This document shows, in pieces, positions 11,495 to 23,749 of a stretch of DNA of 64,000 nucleotides. Below the pieces are notes generated by a model that saw only the letters and a program-made list of their open reading frames with translations, had not been told where the DNA came from and made no database searches. Each line of letters starts with the position of its first letter. Position 1 is the stretch's first letter. The DNA is taken from assembly GCA_013407085.1 (NCBI GenBank), contig JACCGJ010006490.1, positions 1 through 64,000 on the forward strand. The letters run 5' to 3'. This stretch comes from Atriophallophorus winterbourni (taxonomy: Eukaryota; Platyhelminthes; Trematoda; Plagiorchiida; Microphallidae). The position numbers and the translations under genes are program-made.

Positions 11495-11665
11495 TCTTAA
11501 ATATTTACGTTGATAATGTCGTGCGAGAAGGAGCACCTTAGTGTGGTTCATGTTGAATGTCAACCGAACGTCATTAGTATGTCGACAAAAAAATAATGGC
11601 TGCATCCTCAGCAAACAAGATGTAACGGGTTTGAATAATATCTATATGTGTTCGTGCATATGTGG
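11495..11665 (-). mobile_element. LINE reverse transcriptase relic, copy 1
   Basis: Minus-strand fragments read YILFAEDAAIIF, the counterpart of the copy-2 relic YILFADDAAIIFCRHTND at 63,507-63,716. The FADD box is the catalytic motif C of a reverse transcriptase. Here D is changed to E and the frame is broken. The order on the minus strand agrees with an RTE/Jockey-type LINE. Confidence 0.55.
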
Positions 11666-11699
11666 TTGAATTGGTTGTGTGTACCAACCTTATATAACT

Positions 11700-12120
11700 G
11701 TGGCATACTATGAATGTACCTCATAGGCATAAACGGTCTTCAACACGTTTCGCGGAACTGTCCTAAGGAGAAATTCATTTCTACGGTCGCGCGGATGCCG
11801 CACTGAAATTGGGAGGTTTACTTTATCAGCTAGTTTCTGCAGACTCATCCGTAGAAAATCAGCTATGAATATCCGAAGTAGCGCTTCCTCAATAATTGTT
11901 GCGGACGCCTTTATCAACCTTATTACTAAATAGCGTGAAGAACATTCGCTTACATCTCACGTGAAATTGTCTTATTCTGCCCGCATTGAAGATGCATTTC
12001 ATGAAGTGGCAGTAGTAAGGTTGTTCAAAGTGCTTGATGAAATTTGGTGCAATTCTCTCGTCGCCAGATGCATTTTCTCTCACTAATGCGTTTCGTTGTT
12101 TACCCGCATTGTCCATTAAT
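11700..12120 (-). other. Unassigned degraded open frames
   Basis: Two overlapping minus-strand frames (ISVRHPRDRRNEFLLRTVPR ... and NFIKHFEQPYYCHFMKCIFN ...) probably derive from a retroelement, because they adjoin the FADD relic. I could not assign a family. The left part recurs, in tandem, at the right end of the window (63,692-63,969). Confidence 0.3.
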
Positions 12121-12436
12121 TGTCATATGCCGGGTGATGATATATCAAATATTGATGAACTACCAGAACGTAAACATTTAATCCGGTACATTTGGAGCTA
12201 ATCAATCGGCATCCTTTATTTCTTTAATTTGACATCCAGCTATCTTTGGTTAGGTCCCGATTCCATCATCAGAGGATTATCATTCAATTCTATCAACATA
12301 ACCTTTTCATCAACTATAATGATGAGACTGATAATATATATCTGCCCATGGCAATCAAATGCCGTAAAATAAGATAAGTACCAGAATTCCAAATTAACAG
12401 TCGTTGCTAAACGTGTTTCCACAAAATTGGCCATAT

Positions 12437-13030
12437 AAACTCAATAAGGGTCAATGATTTGTCACATTTTCCGTGACATGTGTGAAATCAGTTGCTACAC
12501 GTGACAGATTTGACCTTACAACTAACGACTTTCATGCAGACAACGCACTTTTCGCTAACATCAAATCGTTCCATGTTAGCGTGGATAACCAAATGCACAA
12601 ATCAGAGCACAAACATCGATACGGCTGCAGTTGGTTTGTGTGGCGTTGACGGAAAGTATCGAGTTGCACGAATATTTTGTCACCTGATTTCGCCGCGATT
12701 TTGACATCCTCCCGTTAAGAATATTGGTCATTAAATTGATTTCACGTTGAGTATTCCTCCAAGTAGTTCCCGACAGTAGTAAACACCGATGGGTTGATCT
12801 AACAGCAGAAACACAAAACGATTCAAATTAACGTATGAACTGTAGAAAATCCATGGGTGACACACTCAACGAAGGACACGTCGTTGATGGATGATTCTTT
12901 TATGAGTAGATCCGTCTTAGCAAACATTGAGATAGATATCCAAAAATCAAACCGATCGGATGAAAACTATAAATGATATATCCAAAAATATCGGATGTTG
13001 TAGCTAATATTCATCTTATACTCAATATTT
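12437..13030 (-). mobile_element. CR1-like element, 5' end only (family B, block S)
   Basis: Minus-strand 5'UTR plus the start of ORF1, homologous to the blocks at 23.75-24.54, 31.37-32.17 and 33.95-34.85 kb. ORF1 begins with a Cys-rich PHD-like finger (CVVC ... CxxC ... HTC). This copy shares the in-frame TGA in place of the Trp expected before SHTC. It is a solitary, diverged copy. Confidence 0.65.
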
Positions 13031-13249
13031 AATTAAAATATTTTCATCGAAATATTTTAACGTTTACCCCGTTTGTTGTCACATTTATAGATGTGATCCG
13101 CAGTGCGAGCTGAACTCGGCGGTTTTCATTCGTTTCACTTTGGTTTCAAAGCAAATGGTTGAATGGTAAAATTAAAACTTGTCTTCCGGAAACCGATAAA
13201 CATTAATGCCATCCTCAGATTCACACAAGCTCATTCTAAATAGGTATTC

Positions 13250-13835
13250 ATGTCAATAGGGTCGGCCATTTTCCCAAACTTGAGCATTTGTGTAGCGAGG
13301 TGCTCAGTAAGAAGCCATCGGCAATTTATAAACCATGGATACCATGAGCGTTTTGTAAAGCTTCAATTAAAGCGGGTGGAATATCCTTCACAAAGTTCAG
13401 AGAAAAACTGGCGAGACACGGTATGCATAACGCATGTGAAATATATTTCTGAAAATATACGTAGAATCTTGAACGAGGTGTCACTAACTGTGACATATAA
13501 GAAAGTTAGAACTCTTCTCTCGAACTTGACACAACTCAGAGATAAGTTATATTTATATAGCTCTACAAATTTTGTTTATATGATCAAGTGCAAGGATTGC
13601 TTTAGCGTATATAAGGCTGACAGACAGGAAACTTCACAATAGGATTAAGGAGAACAAGAATCGCATATTAAAATATCCACAAAATGAGACGGCTTATCAG
13701 ACTCTTATAGAAAATTCAACTTTACCTGAACATCAGCCACATTATGCATCTTGCAAACGTAGATGTGCTGTGAGTTACCACCAAGCTATATATGCAAAAC
13801 TTGCATGCAATGGCAGTGGAAATCAAGAAGGCTGA
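13250..13835 (+). pseudogene. Penelope-like retroelement relic, GIY-YIG endonuclease end
   Basis: The first frame reads VCITHVKYISENIRRILNE, then KKVRTLLSNLTQLRDKL and NFVYMIKCKDCFSVY. This is the typical linker of Penelope-like elements between the reverse transcriptase and the GIY-YIG nuclease, including the CxxC-type KCKDC that precedes the YIG. The YIG itself is degraded (VYKAD). After a frameshift near 13,630 the nuclease continues as KLHNRIKENKNRILKYPQNE, then YQTLIEN and PEHQPHYASCK. The upstream reverse transcriptase is missing. Known Penelope-like elements often carry hammerhead ribozymes in their terminal repeats, and a hammerhead-like block lies about 300 bp downstream. Confidence 0.8.
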
Positions 13836-14119
13836 TCAAAATATAGTCAACAATGTGGATAGGGCAGAGATCTCCACGTTATGGCTCTCGGCACTGCATT
13901 AGACAGATCGAATTTTAAGTTAAATTTATGTTTATATTTAATGACTTTTCAATGATACTCGACATTAGTCTCGTTTTTAAACACATGTGGGCCAATGTCA
14001 ATCGACCTTGACCGAATTCACGTTGCGCTGGGTACGTAAGCAAATCCATCCGGTGTTTGTTTACGTTTCTTGACATCCGCTGGATTTCAATTGGCTGTTC
14101 AGTGGTGAGACCAGTTAGA

Positions 14120-14230
14120 GGTGGTGGAGGAATTATATTTATTATATATTGATGCTCACACCCCCATCCCTTACACACCATTACCGGTTTCTGGCTGTTT
14201 GCCCTCCTCTGGTAGAGACAGTAATATCCG
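14120..14230 (-). repeat. Hammerhead-like block (family 2)
   Basis: On the minus strand: a CUACCAGAGGAGGGC start, then AAACAGCCAGAAACCGGU and AAUGGUGUGUAAGGG, followed by ggggtgtgagca. It matches the box and first bases of the family-2 unit at 6.4-7.0 kb. The GAAACCGGU box is intact and CUGAUGA is degraded. It may be the remnant of the Penelope terminal repeat or an independent insertion. Confidence 0.55.
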
Positions 14231-14879
14231 GTTTAGTGCGCCTTCAAAGAGTGTTATAATAGTAAATAAAAGTATACTTGTAGTGTTTTTTGCTAACGTC
14301 CGTGTTGTGAATATCACCATTGGCTTGATGAAGCTTCAGTGTCAGAGGCGAAACGCTATAAAAAAAACCGCTCTTTACCGATTGCTTTCAAATTTCATTT
14401 TGATGGCAATCACTAATCGATCGGTCCCAAACATTTTCCATAACATTTATAGTTGAAGATTGCTTTTTCTCACAAGGAACTAAGTTTCGATTACTAAATC
14501 AAGTATTTACCGACGGTATACATCCGCCGCCGATTGACCATGTATTATTTACCGCTGTAAGTTTTATTAGAACCGAATCGGTTAAATAGGTATGCTAGAC
14601 GATGTGCAATATAAGATAAAATTATGCTTGTTATTTGCATGCATGTTCAACAATCACCGATTGCAGTTAACAAAAAAGTGCTGAACTTGTTTCTAATGAC
14701 TCATTACAGTAAAAGGAATCGAAACAGCCTCGTCGTTGGAGTGGGGATTAAGTATGATTGTAACACTATCAGTAAAGTGGTGTTAGGTTACTAAATTGTT
14801 ACAAATCTTGATAAATTATTGAGAGCTGTGGTTTTTGGTTTAAAGTAAACTAAAATTCAGCGTTAATATGTTTGTTTTT

Positions 14880-15090
14880 GAAGCCACTGTTAGATGCAGC
14901 TGGTACAACGAAACGCTGTGGTGTGTGAGTGCGGGGATATGAGCAACACTATACATTGAACATGTATAACTGATTTTAGCGCTTGAACATAAATCACTTT
15001 GTGATTCTGCATTGGAATTCCGCATATTACTGTAGTTCGGAAACCGAACTTTTTAGTTAGAGTATATCTCTGCTGGACTCGGCACCAGAT
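14880..15090 (+). repeat. Diverged family-2 repeat unit
   Basis: Contains the family body in order: a cgaaacgctgtggtgtgtgagt box, ggggatatgagcaacac, aatcactttgtgattctg and a gttcggaaaccgaac hairpin corresponding to the ttctttataagaac block of the arrays. A shorter piece of the same family follows at 15,262-15,300 (ggggatgtgagcaacacatt). Confidence 0.6.
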
Positions 15091-15554
15091 TATCATTTAA
15101 AACTGCCGATAAATTTTGAAGGATATGCGGTAAGTATGCTGATCCACGTGAATCAATCGTGAACCCAGTGGAATCGCAATATGCGTTTGATGTTAATCCC
15201 CGTTTTCAATATGATAAGCATATTGCAAACATTTGTCACATTTTATAACTATACAACTATAATGGATGGGGATGTGAGCAACACATTACTTTGGTCTACA
15301 ACTATACTATTCTGCTCTGCGGTCGCTTTTTTGCACAGACACTTCTGGTCTTCTGCTCGGATTTATCCCATTCAGAGAACTCTGAGCTACTTTCCATCAT
15401 ATCTATCGGAATTTATTCGTTTTACTCTTGTCAACAGCATAGTTGCCATATCGTAGAAAATATCTCAGTTTGCTCACGCACGCAAACTTTTTCCGATCGC
15501 TAACTATCCTACGGTTTTTGCTATCTTAGCAAAGATCGCGTTGAGATACGCATT

Positions 15555-16880
15555 TTGATACTCAAAGTGATTCAAAGTGATTCAAAGTTGTAATGGTCTA
15601 AAAAGCATTTAGCTTAACAATAACCATAGGATGGAGTTATGAGGGATATACAATAAAAAAGAAGAAGAACAGGGAAACTCATGTAGTGTAAATCGTATCA
15701 AAATTTGGGTTGTCTCTCAAGTATTTGTCCAAATTAGCTTTAAAAATATCCAAGTTGGCTGAGTGTGTAACAGTGGAGGGGAGGGTGTTCCATGTGAAAC
15801 TTACACGTACAGCATACGAATATCTTCGACAATTCAGTCTTGAAGTGGGAATAAGCACTGTAAGTTCATGTTTCCGACTGGCACGGGGTGGCGAGCGTGT
15901 GAAAAGTTTGGACAAGGGATGGTTAGGGCGTGCATAATATTGTACATCAGTATGAGATCACCTCTTAGCCGACGACAGCGAAAGTCGAAAAGATTGAGAC
16001 TCCTCAAACGTTCTTCATATGGTTTAGCAGCTAGTCCGGGTACAAGCTTTGTGGTTCGGTGGTAAATACGCTGCAGAAGATTGATGTCTTTCTGAATCCA
16101 GGGTGACCAAGCCTGAACAGCGTACTCCATCGCTGGTCTCAGATAGGTGTTCATGATACGGGGTACTGACTGATTGGAGAATCTGCCGAAAATTCGTCTC
16201 AATAACGCCAATACTTGTGACGCCTTTTTGTAAGCCGCTTTGCACTGCAGTGAAGTCTTCAGACTTGAACTGGTCCAAACACCCAAATCCTTCTCTTCAG
16301 TTGTCCAGACTAGTTGGTGGGACCCAAGAGTGTAGTTGTAATTCACAGTCTTTCCTATGTTTAACACCTTGCACTTTTGGAAGTTGAAGGGTAGTTTGTT
16401 TCTCAGAGCACTTTAGAAATTACTGGCAACAACGTAACTGGTCTATAGTTCGCAGCGTCAGATCGACTCCCGCCCTTGTAGATTGGTGTGATGATGCCAG
16501 ATTTCCATTGCGCGGGAACGATACTATTTTCGAGCGAAATTTGGAATAACGTGCTGAGTGGACCACACAATGAGGATGCGCATCGTTTGAGGATAAAAGG
16601 AGTGATTCCATCTGCTCCTGGTGACTTTGCGGTATTCAAACGAAGAAGTCTGAGCATGACACACTCATTGTTTATTGAGATTTCATTTAGTATTTCATTC
16701 GAAAAGCCGATCGAAAGCGGCGTAAGATGCACTGATTCCTTGGGGCTAAAAACTTTGCAGTAGTAACCTGCAAGAACTTCGGCAGCCTCGAACGCAGTCG
16801 TAGTTAGACCATGAGGTGTGCGTCGTGCTAATATTCCTGGCTTAATTTTTGATGTAGCGTTAACGATCTGTATTCTACCT
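15555..16880 (-). pseudogene. CR1-like LINE, family A, internally deleted ORF2
   Basis: Minus strand. The N-terminal reverse transcriptase part (about 16,870-16,403) carries AKSPGADGITPFILKRCASS and ITPIYKGGSRSDAANYRPVT. It then jumps from LLPVISKVL to NIGKTVNYNYTLGSHQLVWT, so the palm with the FADD box is deleted. The thumb and C-terminal region follow (DLGVWTSSSLKTSLQCK, YLRPAMEYAVQAWSPWIQKD, to about 15,680), with a frameshift near 15,850. The 3' end is a short tandem (attcaaagtg units at 15,560-15,590), typical of CR1 tails. Same family as the element at 28.96-31.37 kb. Confidence 0.85.
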
Positions 16881-17079
16881 TATGTGGTTAACCAGTTATA
16901 GTGGATTATTTGCAAAATGACGAAATCACGGGTTCCAAACTAGCCACATCGGCCTGTCGACCAAACGTCCACCTCTCAGCCGAACAGCCCACTTCAGGCT
17001 ACTAACACGTTTGACCGCATCACGAGATCCAACATACGGACTAAAAATCGATAGATCAAGCTTTGATAGCGACATCGAA

Positions 17080-19805
17080 CAAACTTGACCTCAGTGCGAA
17101 CGCAACAATGGTCACTACCGGCCCAGCTGTTAGGACAAACCTCGACACGCAAAATTGTCCCGAGGTCACATGCTAAGCGTGTGAACAACGGGTGAGTCCC
17201 ATGGCAAGTAAAGTTATAACGTGTTTTCCGTGTATGGGTATGATCCGTGGTAAATTTGACCGTACTTTAGCCCCTGATTCAATAGGATTAATAAATACTG
17301 AAAACGTTCCAGGCTCCTGCTATGTCTGTGTTCTTTGCAGAGCTAAATCCTTGCACGTCCGATACTTTTGAAGCAAAATTAGAAAATACAATGGCCAGTT
17401 CGAATTTAGCATTCAACGTGTTGAGGAAATATTGGTATTCATGTGAGTACGCCAGTGATCACTAATGTAAACCGTTAAATCAATACAGCATTTTCGGAGC
17501 CACCATTGAAGTAATCTGAGACTAAGGCTACCGGTGTTCAAAAATGAAAAAAGCATGATTAATCCCGTTTTGGGAATCAGATAAAAGACCACGGAAGTAG
17601 GACATTCTTACAGAGATATGCTGTTACGGTCGACCTCAGCTGTACACTCAAAAATGCGGTATCCGACTCACAAATGCAAGCCCAAATGTTTTAAATTTGA
17701 AAAACATCTGACTTTCCGACACGCAAAGAGAACTTTCCATTCGCGTTGAGCGTTATATGTAGGAACGTTAGCGAGTCCCAAGAAAGCCTGTTTGATAGCA
17801 AACAGAAACAGGACGTCGAGAAATGGACTCAACGTTGCCAACTAATGCAAATTAAACATAGTATCGCATTAAAAGTGAATCGCGTAACTCGCCACTCAAC
17901 TTCAGCTCATATTGGTCAACCTCGCTTGCTCTAGGTAACACAGAAATGGGAGGCTGATATCGAGACAGATCCCTATTCAAACTGCCGCATATATCCCGAT
18001 GTAGCATTGTGGGAGAGATAGGGTAACTTAAACGCCATGGAAAGAACTGTATCACAAATTATAGTTCCACATAGTGTACCAACAAATACTTGTCGAACTT
18101 CGATTGAGGAAATCGTAGAGCACGACGTCAAGCAATGGCGCTGCATTGCGTGTTCTCTAGGTATTTCTAATGCCGCTGTTGTGGACACTTTTCGAGTTCC
18201 TTTTTCGTCAAAATATAAAGGGGATGAAACAAAACCTATAAAGATTACGTTCTTCACCAGTGCTATGGCCTAACTTTTAAGGTCGGAATCGAAAAAAAGA
18301 AAACAAACACTACCCAATGATGTTAGCGTTAGCCCACCAAAACCCAATGTCATAATTCATAAACTCATCCATCTGGAGACAGTGGATAACATCGTTTCCA
18401 TCCAAATGGGAGAAATCAATACATCACAAAACGTTGTAGGTCCGACTCAAATCGAGTCGGACTGACCAATTCAAACCGAAACCCAATGGTCGACCAATGG
18501 TCAGGCACTGACTATTCAGAGGGATTCGGCATCACACTGTTAAACGCCTTATGCCAGAACCACGTGATCCATCACTACTTGTTAATTCCGACTCCAGAGA
18601 ACCCGGCCTAATAACTTCAGTTTACAACCCCGTCATTAGTCACGAAAAGTATAATTAAGTGCATCTTTACAAACGCAAACAGCCTTTTGAACAAATTAAT
18701 CGAATTGTCTGAGATTTGTAATAAAACGCCGCAAGACATATTTGCAATAACAGAAACGTGGTTCCATGCATCATTGTCTAATAATTAACTCTCTTTGCCC
18801 AGCATGTCTCTATTCCCGCGTGACCGTTTAGGTGATGGCAAAGGAGCAGCACTCTTCTTCAAGCAATCGTTTATCTGTAGCGCTATGAACGATCAAACCC
18901 TTGAAATAACTGACACACTTTTGTGCTCTTTGACTCTTACTTCAGGAGACGAATGCATTATTGGTGTGATCACGTTGTCTTAGAATTCGAGTACGTTTGT
19001 AGCGCTTGGCGCAACAGTGACGGAACAAAATGCGTCAGAAGGGTGAACTACCGTGCGCAGTGTGCTGAGTACAAATCACTAGTTTCCCATAACTCGATTA
19101 CTCCGACCCGGATAGTCATTGACAATCTCTCTTACAGCACCTGAAATTGATATTGGAGAAACATTCAATGTTCGTCTTGAAAAAAACTTCTCAAAGGAAT
19201 ACCACAAAGCAGGATTATAAATTGGATGAAACAAAGGACAGTAGCATGGAAGTTTCACAAGGCTGCCAACACAGCTGATTCTTGGGCACAATTTACATGA
19301 CCGCGAAACCAAGTTATCAGCTTAATTCGAGATGATAAAGAAGCTTTACAATCGCAATTGATTTCTCAGATGCGCCAGAATCCGAAGCTTTTATATAGTC
19401 TCGTAAACGATAGAACGAATATTAAACCAGGATCCTTTGACCTAAAAACTTCGTCCGGCTTCACTGAATCCATTAATCAGGCCGCTGACCTGTTAGCAGA
19501 CTTTTATGCGGGATGTTTTGCGCCCAAATCCACGGAACAGGAACCAATCATTCGACATGACCGACCGACCTTGAGTAAATATTGATTATTCCGATGGTGG
19601 TAGCGCCGCACTTACAAAAATTAAACATAAAGAAATCTTCAGGACCAGACGAGATAACTCCAAAGCTGCTCAACACCTGGCATGTGCAGCTATCTGAACC
19701 TCTATCCTGCATGATTAGTAATCTGCTCCAAGCTGGCGTGGTATCCAAAGACTGGAAACTGGAACGAATAATACCCATTTACGAAGGTAATTTTCAAGAT
19801 TATTC
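17080..19805 (+). pseudogene. CR1-like LINE, family C, degraded ORF1 and ORF2
   Basis: Plus strand, heavily mutated. ORF1 starts around 17.1-17.4 kb with a Cys-rich finger (VPGSCYVCVLCRAK) and continues around 18.04-18.27 kb (DVKQWRCIACSLGISNAAVV ... IKITFF). The ORF2 endonuclease at 18.65-18.99 kb reads TNANSLLNKLIELSEICNK then IFAITETWFHASLSNN, carrying the conserved ITETW motif. Reverse transcriptase N-terminal pieces lie at 19.35-19.80 kb (KSSGPDEITPKLL, VSKDWKLERIIPIYEG). It stops abruptly at about 19,805, where a minus-strand CR1 3' end begins. Confidence 0.75.
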
Positions 19806-21976
19806 AAGGTTTTTAATGGTCTAAAAAGCAACAAGATTAACAACAAACATAGGATGGTAAAAATTGGATAAATCCTGTAAATTGAATTGAACAAATCCTG
19901 TAAGCGATGGTTCGGGGTGTGGAATGTTTTTTAAAGTAAGATAAGGTCTCCTCTGATTCGTCGATAGGGAAATTCGAACAGATTCAGTTGAGCTATCCTT
20001 TCATTATAAGGTTTGTTTCGGATGCTAAGAACTAGTTTTGTTGAGTGGTGATAGATTCGCTGCATAAGTTCCACATCATCCTTGAGCCACGGAGACCATC
20101 AAGGCACCCTGTATTCCGTGACTGGCCTCAAGTAAGTATTTATGATCCTTGGGAATATCTTGGCGAAAATTTCTCAAATACTTGTTTGAGTAGATTAAGA
20201 AAACGTGTTGCTTTATTAAATGCACTGTTAGTTTAAAGTGAGGTTTGTAAACTTGAGCATATCCAGACACCCAAATCTTTTTCTTCACTGCAATTTTCAT
20301 GAACATGCAAAACTATATGAAATGTGAACTCTACTCGATTCCTCACATTCATGATCCTGCATTTGTTGAAGTTAAACGGAAGTTTGTTCTTCAAAGACCA
20401 GCTGTGAAGCGTATCAAGAACTTTGTAATAGCAGACAGTCTTCTGGACTACGAATGCCGCGCCATATCTTTATCTCGTCCGTAAATAACGAAATGCTTCA
20501 TCGAAAAATTCCCGGTACTTCATTGAAATCCACCAGAAAGACGATCGGACCAAGGTCTGAACCATTGGAACTCCGCTGGTTGCTGCGATTGGTTATGTAC
20601 TCATTTAGCCAATTTAACAAATTTCCAGTGATAACAAGTCTTTCAAGCTTCTGCAGTAGTAGGATATGGTCAACACGAGCGAATGGTTTTATGATATCAA
20701 ATTAGCACGCGTGTATTGCTTGCCCTTTATCTTCCGATTTTGTCCAATCATCTAGAGTTAACAGTTAATTAGAGGAACAGTAATGATTACGTCTAAATCC
20801 ATGCTGTTTACTCGAAAGCAACTGATTATTCTCGAAATGTTTCATTAGATCGTCAAAAATGAGTAGCTCAAGTAATTTTGAAATCACAGTTAACAGAGTT
20901 ACGGGTCGGTAATAAGAAATATTGGATTGATTTGCACCTTTATAAATAGGAGACATTATTCTGCGTTTCCAATCTATAGTAATCACTCCAGTTGCCGGCG
21001 TTTGCTCGAACAAATATGTGAGTGGTTTGTTTAGCGAACTCGCACATTACTTCAATATTAGCGGGATATTCCGTCGTCCCCAGGAGAATTTTCAGCTTCA
21101 ATATTAAATAAACCTTGGAGGACGCGTTTCGAAGTGACATTTATTTCACTTATAGCAACCGTGTTTGAAAGTGTTTGATTTGGGAAGTTTATCGCGTGTT
21201 CTCTCGGGTTGAATCCCGATGAATAAAACGTGGCTAAAGCTTCAAGAGTTTCTGCTGAAGTTGTTGTAGGTCCAGCTGATTTGTTCACCAACGCAACTCC
21301 AGGTTTTACTTTAGATTGATCGTTAACCATACGATACATTATATTGGGGTTTCGCTCCATCTTGCGTGATATCACTTCTTGGAAGCACAACTTGTCTTGG
21401 ATGACAAATTTGTTTAATCTATTCCGCAGGAAACGGAATGTTTTCCAGGTCTCTGGTGACAGGTTTTGCCGATGGTGTCGCCAAGCCACGTTTCGTACCG
21501 TCCACCAATTACGAGTTCTGTTTCTTAGTTTAAACTCAAGGTTTTCTCTTGATTTCCTGAGAACAAATTCGGTGCTCACTTCTATTGAACTTTTGAGATT
21601 AGATATTAGCCATATCCAAAACTCATGTACGTTGCTGGTTTCCAGTTGGCAGTTAAACGTGTTTTTCAAGGCATCACTCAACGCCATAGTGTTGATCCGC
21701 CTAAATCTTTTACGGGCATCATTTATTCTTACAGCTTCAAACAGATAGTCAAACTGGATGACAACGTGATCACTTACTCCCAGTGAACTTTCGTAAGCAA
21801 CGTTATCAATGTCATGTTCACGGGACAGATTTGACATCACAACTGACGACTTTCATGCAGACGACGTACGTTTCGCTTACGTTAGATTGTTTCATGTTAA
21901 TAGGGTGAAACAAAAGCACAAATCAGAGCCCAAAATGGATACGGCTGCGGTTGGTTTATGTGGTTCTGTGTGGAGT
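19806..21976 (-). pseudogene. CR1-like LINE, family B, inserted tail-first beside family C
   Basis: The 3' end at about 19,806 shares the ggtctaaaaagcaa motif of the other CR1 tails. Reading 5' to 3' on the minus strand: a short ORF1 start (block S, 21,976-21,830); an abrupt junction to the endonuclease end (SLGVSDHVVIQFDYLFEAVR); the 260-residue open frame at 21,840-21,058; reverse transcriptase pieces ITPIYKG-like (MSPIYKGANQSNISYYRPVT); the thumb near 20.3-19.95 kb. The ORF1-to-endonuclease jump is an internal deletion. The FADD region is not intact. Confidence 0.8.
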
Positions 21977-23400
21977 TGACGGTAAGTGACATGTGAAATT
22001 GCTGTCTTCGGCATCAAAAACTTTTGAACGATTAATAAACGCAGTAATAGTGCGACATTTGGAAACGATCCAACTTTTGGCAGTTGCCCAACATGGATTT
22101 CAGAAATCGCTCTTGTCTAACAAATTTTTGACAAGCTTAGACGATTGGACGGGTGTTGTAGATGCGGGGGGGCTGTATTCATGCGTGCTACATGGACATT
22201 TCTAAAGCTTTCGACAGAGTTAATCATAATTTGTTCTTGAACAAGCTAAAGAAACAAGTTATTGTTGGAGGGCTATATGAATTGATAAGTGATTACCTCA
22301 GCAGCAGACACATCAGAGTTCGTGTGGACGGCCTATAATCGAAGAAAATCGATGTCAATAGCGGTGTTCCAAAAGGCTCAGTGCTTGAACCAATACTGTT
22401 CCTAGTCCATGTGAACGATATACTAATACCAAATGAAAGTAAGATGGTATTGTTTGCTGACGATATAAAAGTATGGAGGCAAATCAGCAATGCTGATTAT
22501 TGTATTTTGCTGCAAAACAATTCAAATGCTTTGTACTACTGGTCATCCGAAAACCAACTGTCATTGAATATGCAAAATTCGAAGATCATTCAGATCGGTC
22601 GTGACTTTGGCTTTTCCTATCAATACAAGTTCGGCGACCTAAACCTGGAGTACACCGAAGAAGAAAATGTCCTGGGTGTCTGGATTTGCGATAGTTTGAA
22701 AACTAGTCTACAATGCGAAGCCGTTTACAAAAGCGCGTCTCGGCTGCTCGGCATATCACGGCGTATATTTTGACGTTTTAAACCGAGGTGTTTTCCTCTC
22801 ATGATGAAAACATATATACACCCGGTTCTAGACTATGCCGCACAAACCTGGGAAACGCTGGCTCCAAAAAGACAACTTATTTCTGAATTGCATATATCCA
22901 AGAGCTTCTCAGCTTGTTAATGGACACGAAAATATGCAATTCGCCGGACGACTCCGACGAATGGAGCTGATTACACTTGTACAAAGAGAATGCGAGGTGA
23001 TCTCATCCTCGCACACAAAATACTTACTACTGTTTCCCACCAGCTAAACTAATTATTCCACCTTCAAATTTCCAGCAACAGCCGTGGCCATTGTTGCAAT
23101 TTGAAAACACCATATTCCAAACGGTACTGCCGCAAGTAATTTTATTCGGTGCATGTGTGCTTTGTTTGGAATTCCTTACCTGCCGATTTGGTAAACGCAA
23201 ACAGTTTATCTATATTCAAATCCAAACTTGACGATTATATCAGAGCTAATCCGAATTTCGCCCCAACAATCAATAAATTAACATCGTCCTATTGATTTTG
23301 ATTTTATTTATACGCATATATACAGTTGTACCTATAGTTCCACTCTATGGTTATTGTAAAGTTAATTGCATTTTCAACCATAAATCTTGAATCTTACGTT
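21977..23400 (+). pseudogene. CR1-like ORF2 3' half, composite unit 1
   Basis: Reverse transcriptase from QVTLLSS-like start to the 3'UTR: FERLINAVIVRHLETIQLLA, frameshifted SLDDWTG region, ILFLVHVNDILIPNESKMVL, FADDIKVWRQ (catalytic box), DLNLEYTEEENVLGVWICDS. A TAA after VDGL is shared by all three composite units. The 3' end has gttattgtaaagttaattgc and a short aatcttgaatcttacg tail. Confidence 0.85.
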
Positions 23401-23749
23401 GCTTAGATTTATCTGAGAGTAAATTCAATGGAAACGGCAAAATGACTTTTCAATGTTGACTGGTGTTTTGCTAACATTTGCCTGTTCACGTGAGCTCCAC
23501 GGTATGATTAATCGCGCACGGAAAATCACTCAAGAGTAGAAGAGTTTCAAATGTAGATGTGTGCATCTCATCGATACGATGGCGGTCAGAAGTTCACGAG
23601 TGATATTTTGCAGATGAGAGTTTCAAGTTTTATTATTAGGTGCTTGATAGAGCCCGGAAAATTATGAACATGTGTGCATCTGAACAACTAATTTCAAGCA
23701 GAGCACACCAGTTTTACTAAGACTTAGCTACGTATATCTCGCTAAGAAA

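Larger units (their letters stand above)
1..11930. repeat. Segmental duplication, copy 1
   Basis: This stretch aligns along most of its length with 47,840-64,000. Landmarks keep the same order and orientation: exon A (699-1012 vs 51,809-52,121), exon B (2066-2312 vs 52,829-53,075), exon C (3955-4171 vs 54,858-55,074), the ribozyme-repeat array (6.4-7.0 vs 57.4-58.0 kb) and a LINE relic (11.5 vs 63.6 kb). The offset grows from about 50.9 to 52.0 kb because of insertions in copy 2. Identity varies sharply along the segment. The left edge is cut by the window start. Confidence 0.95.
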
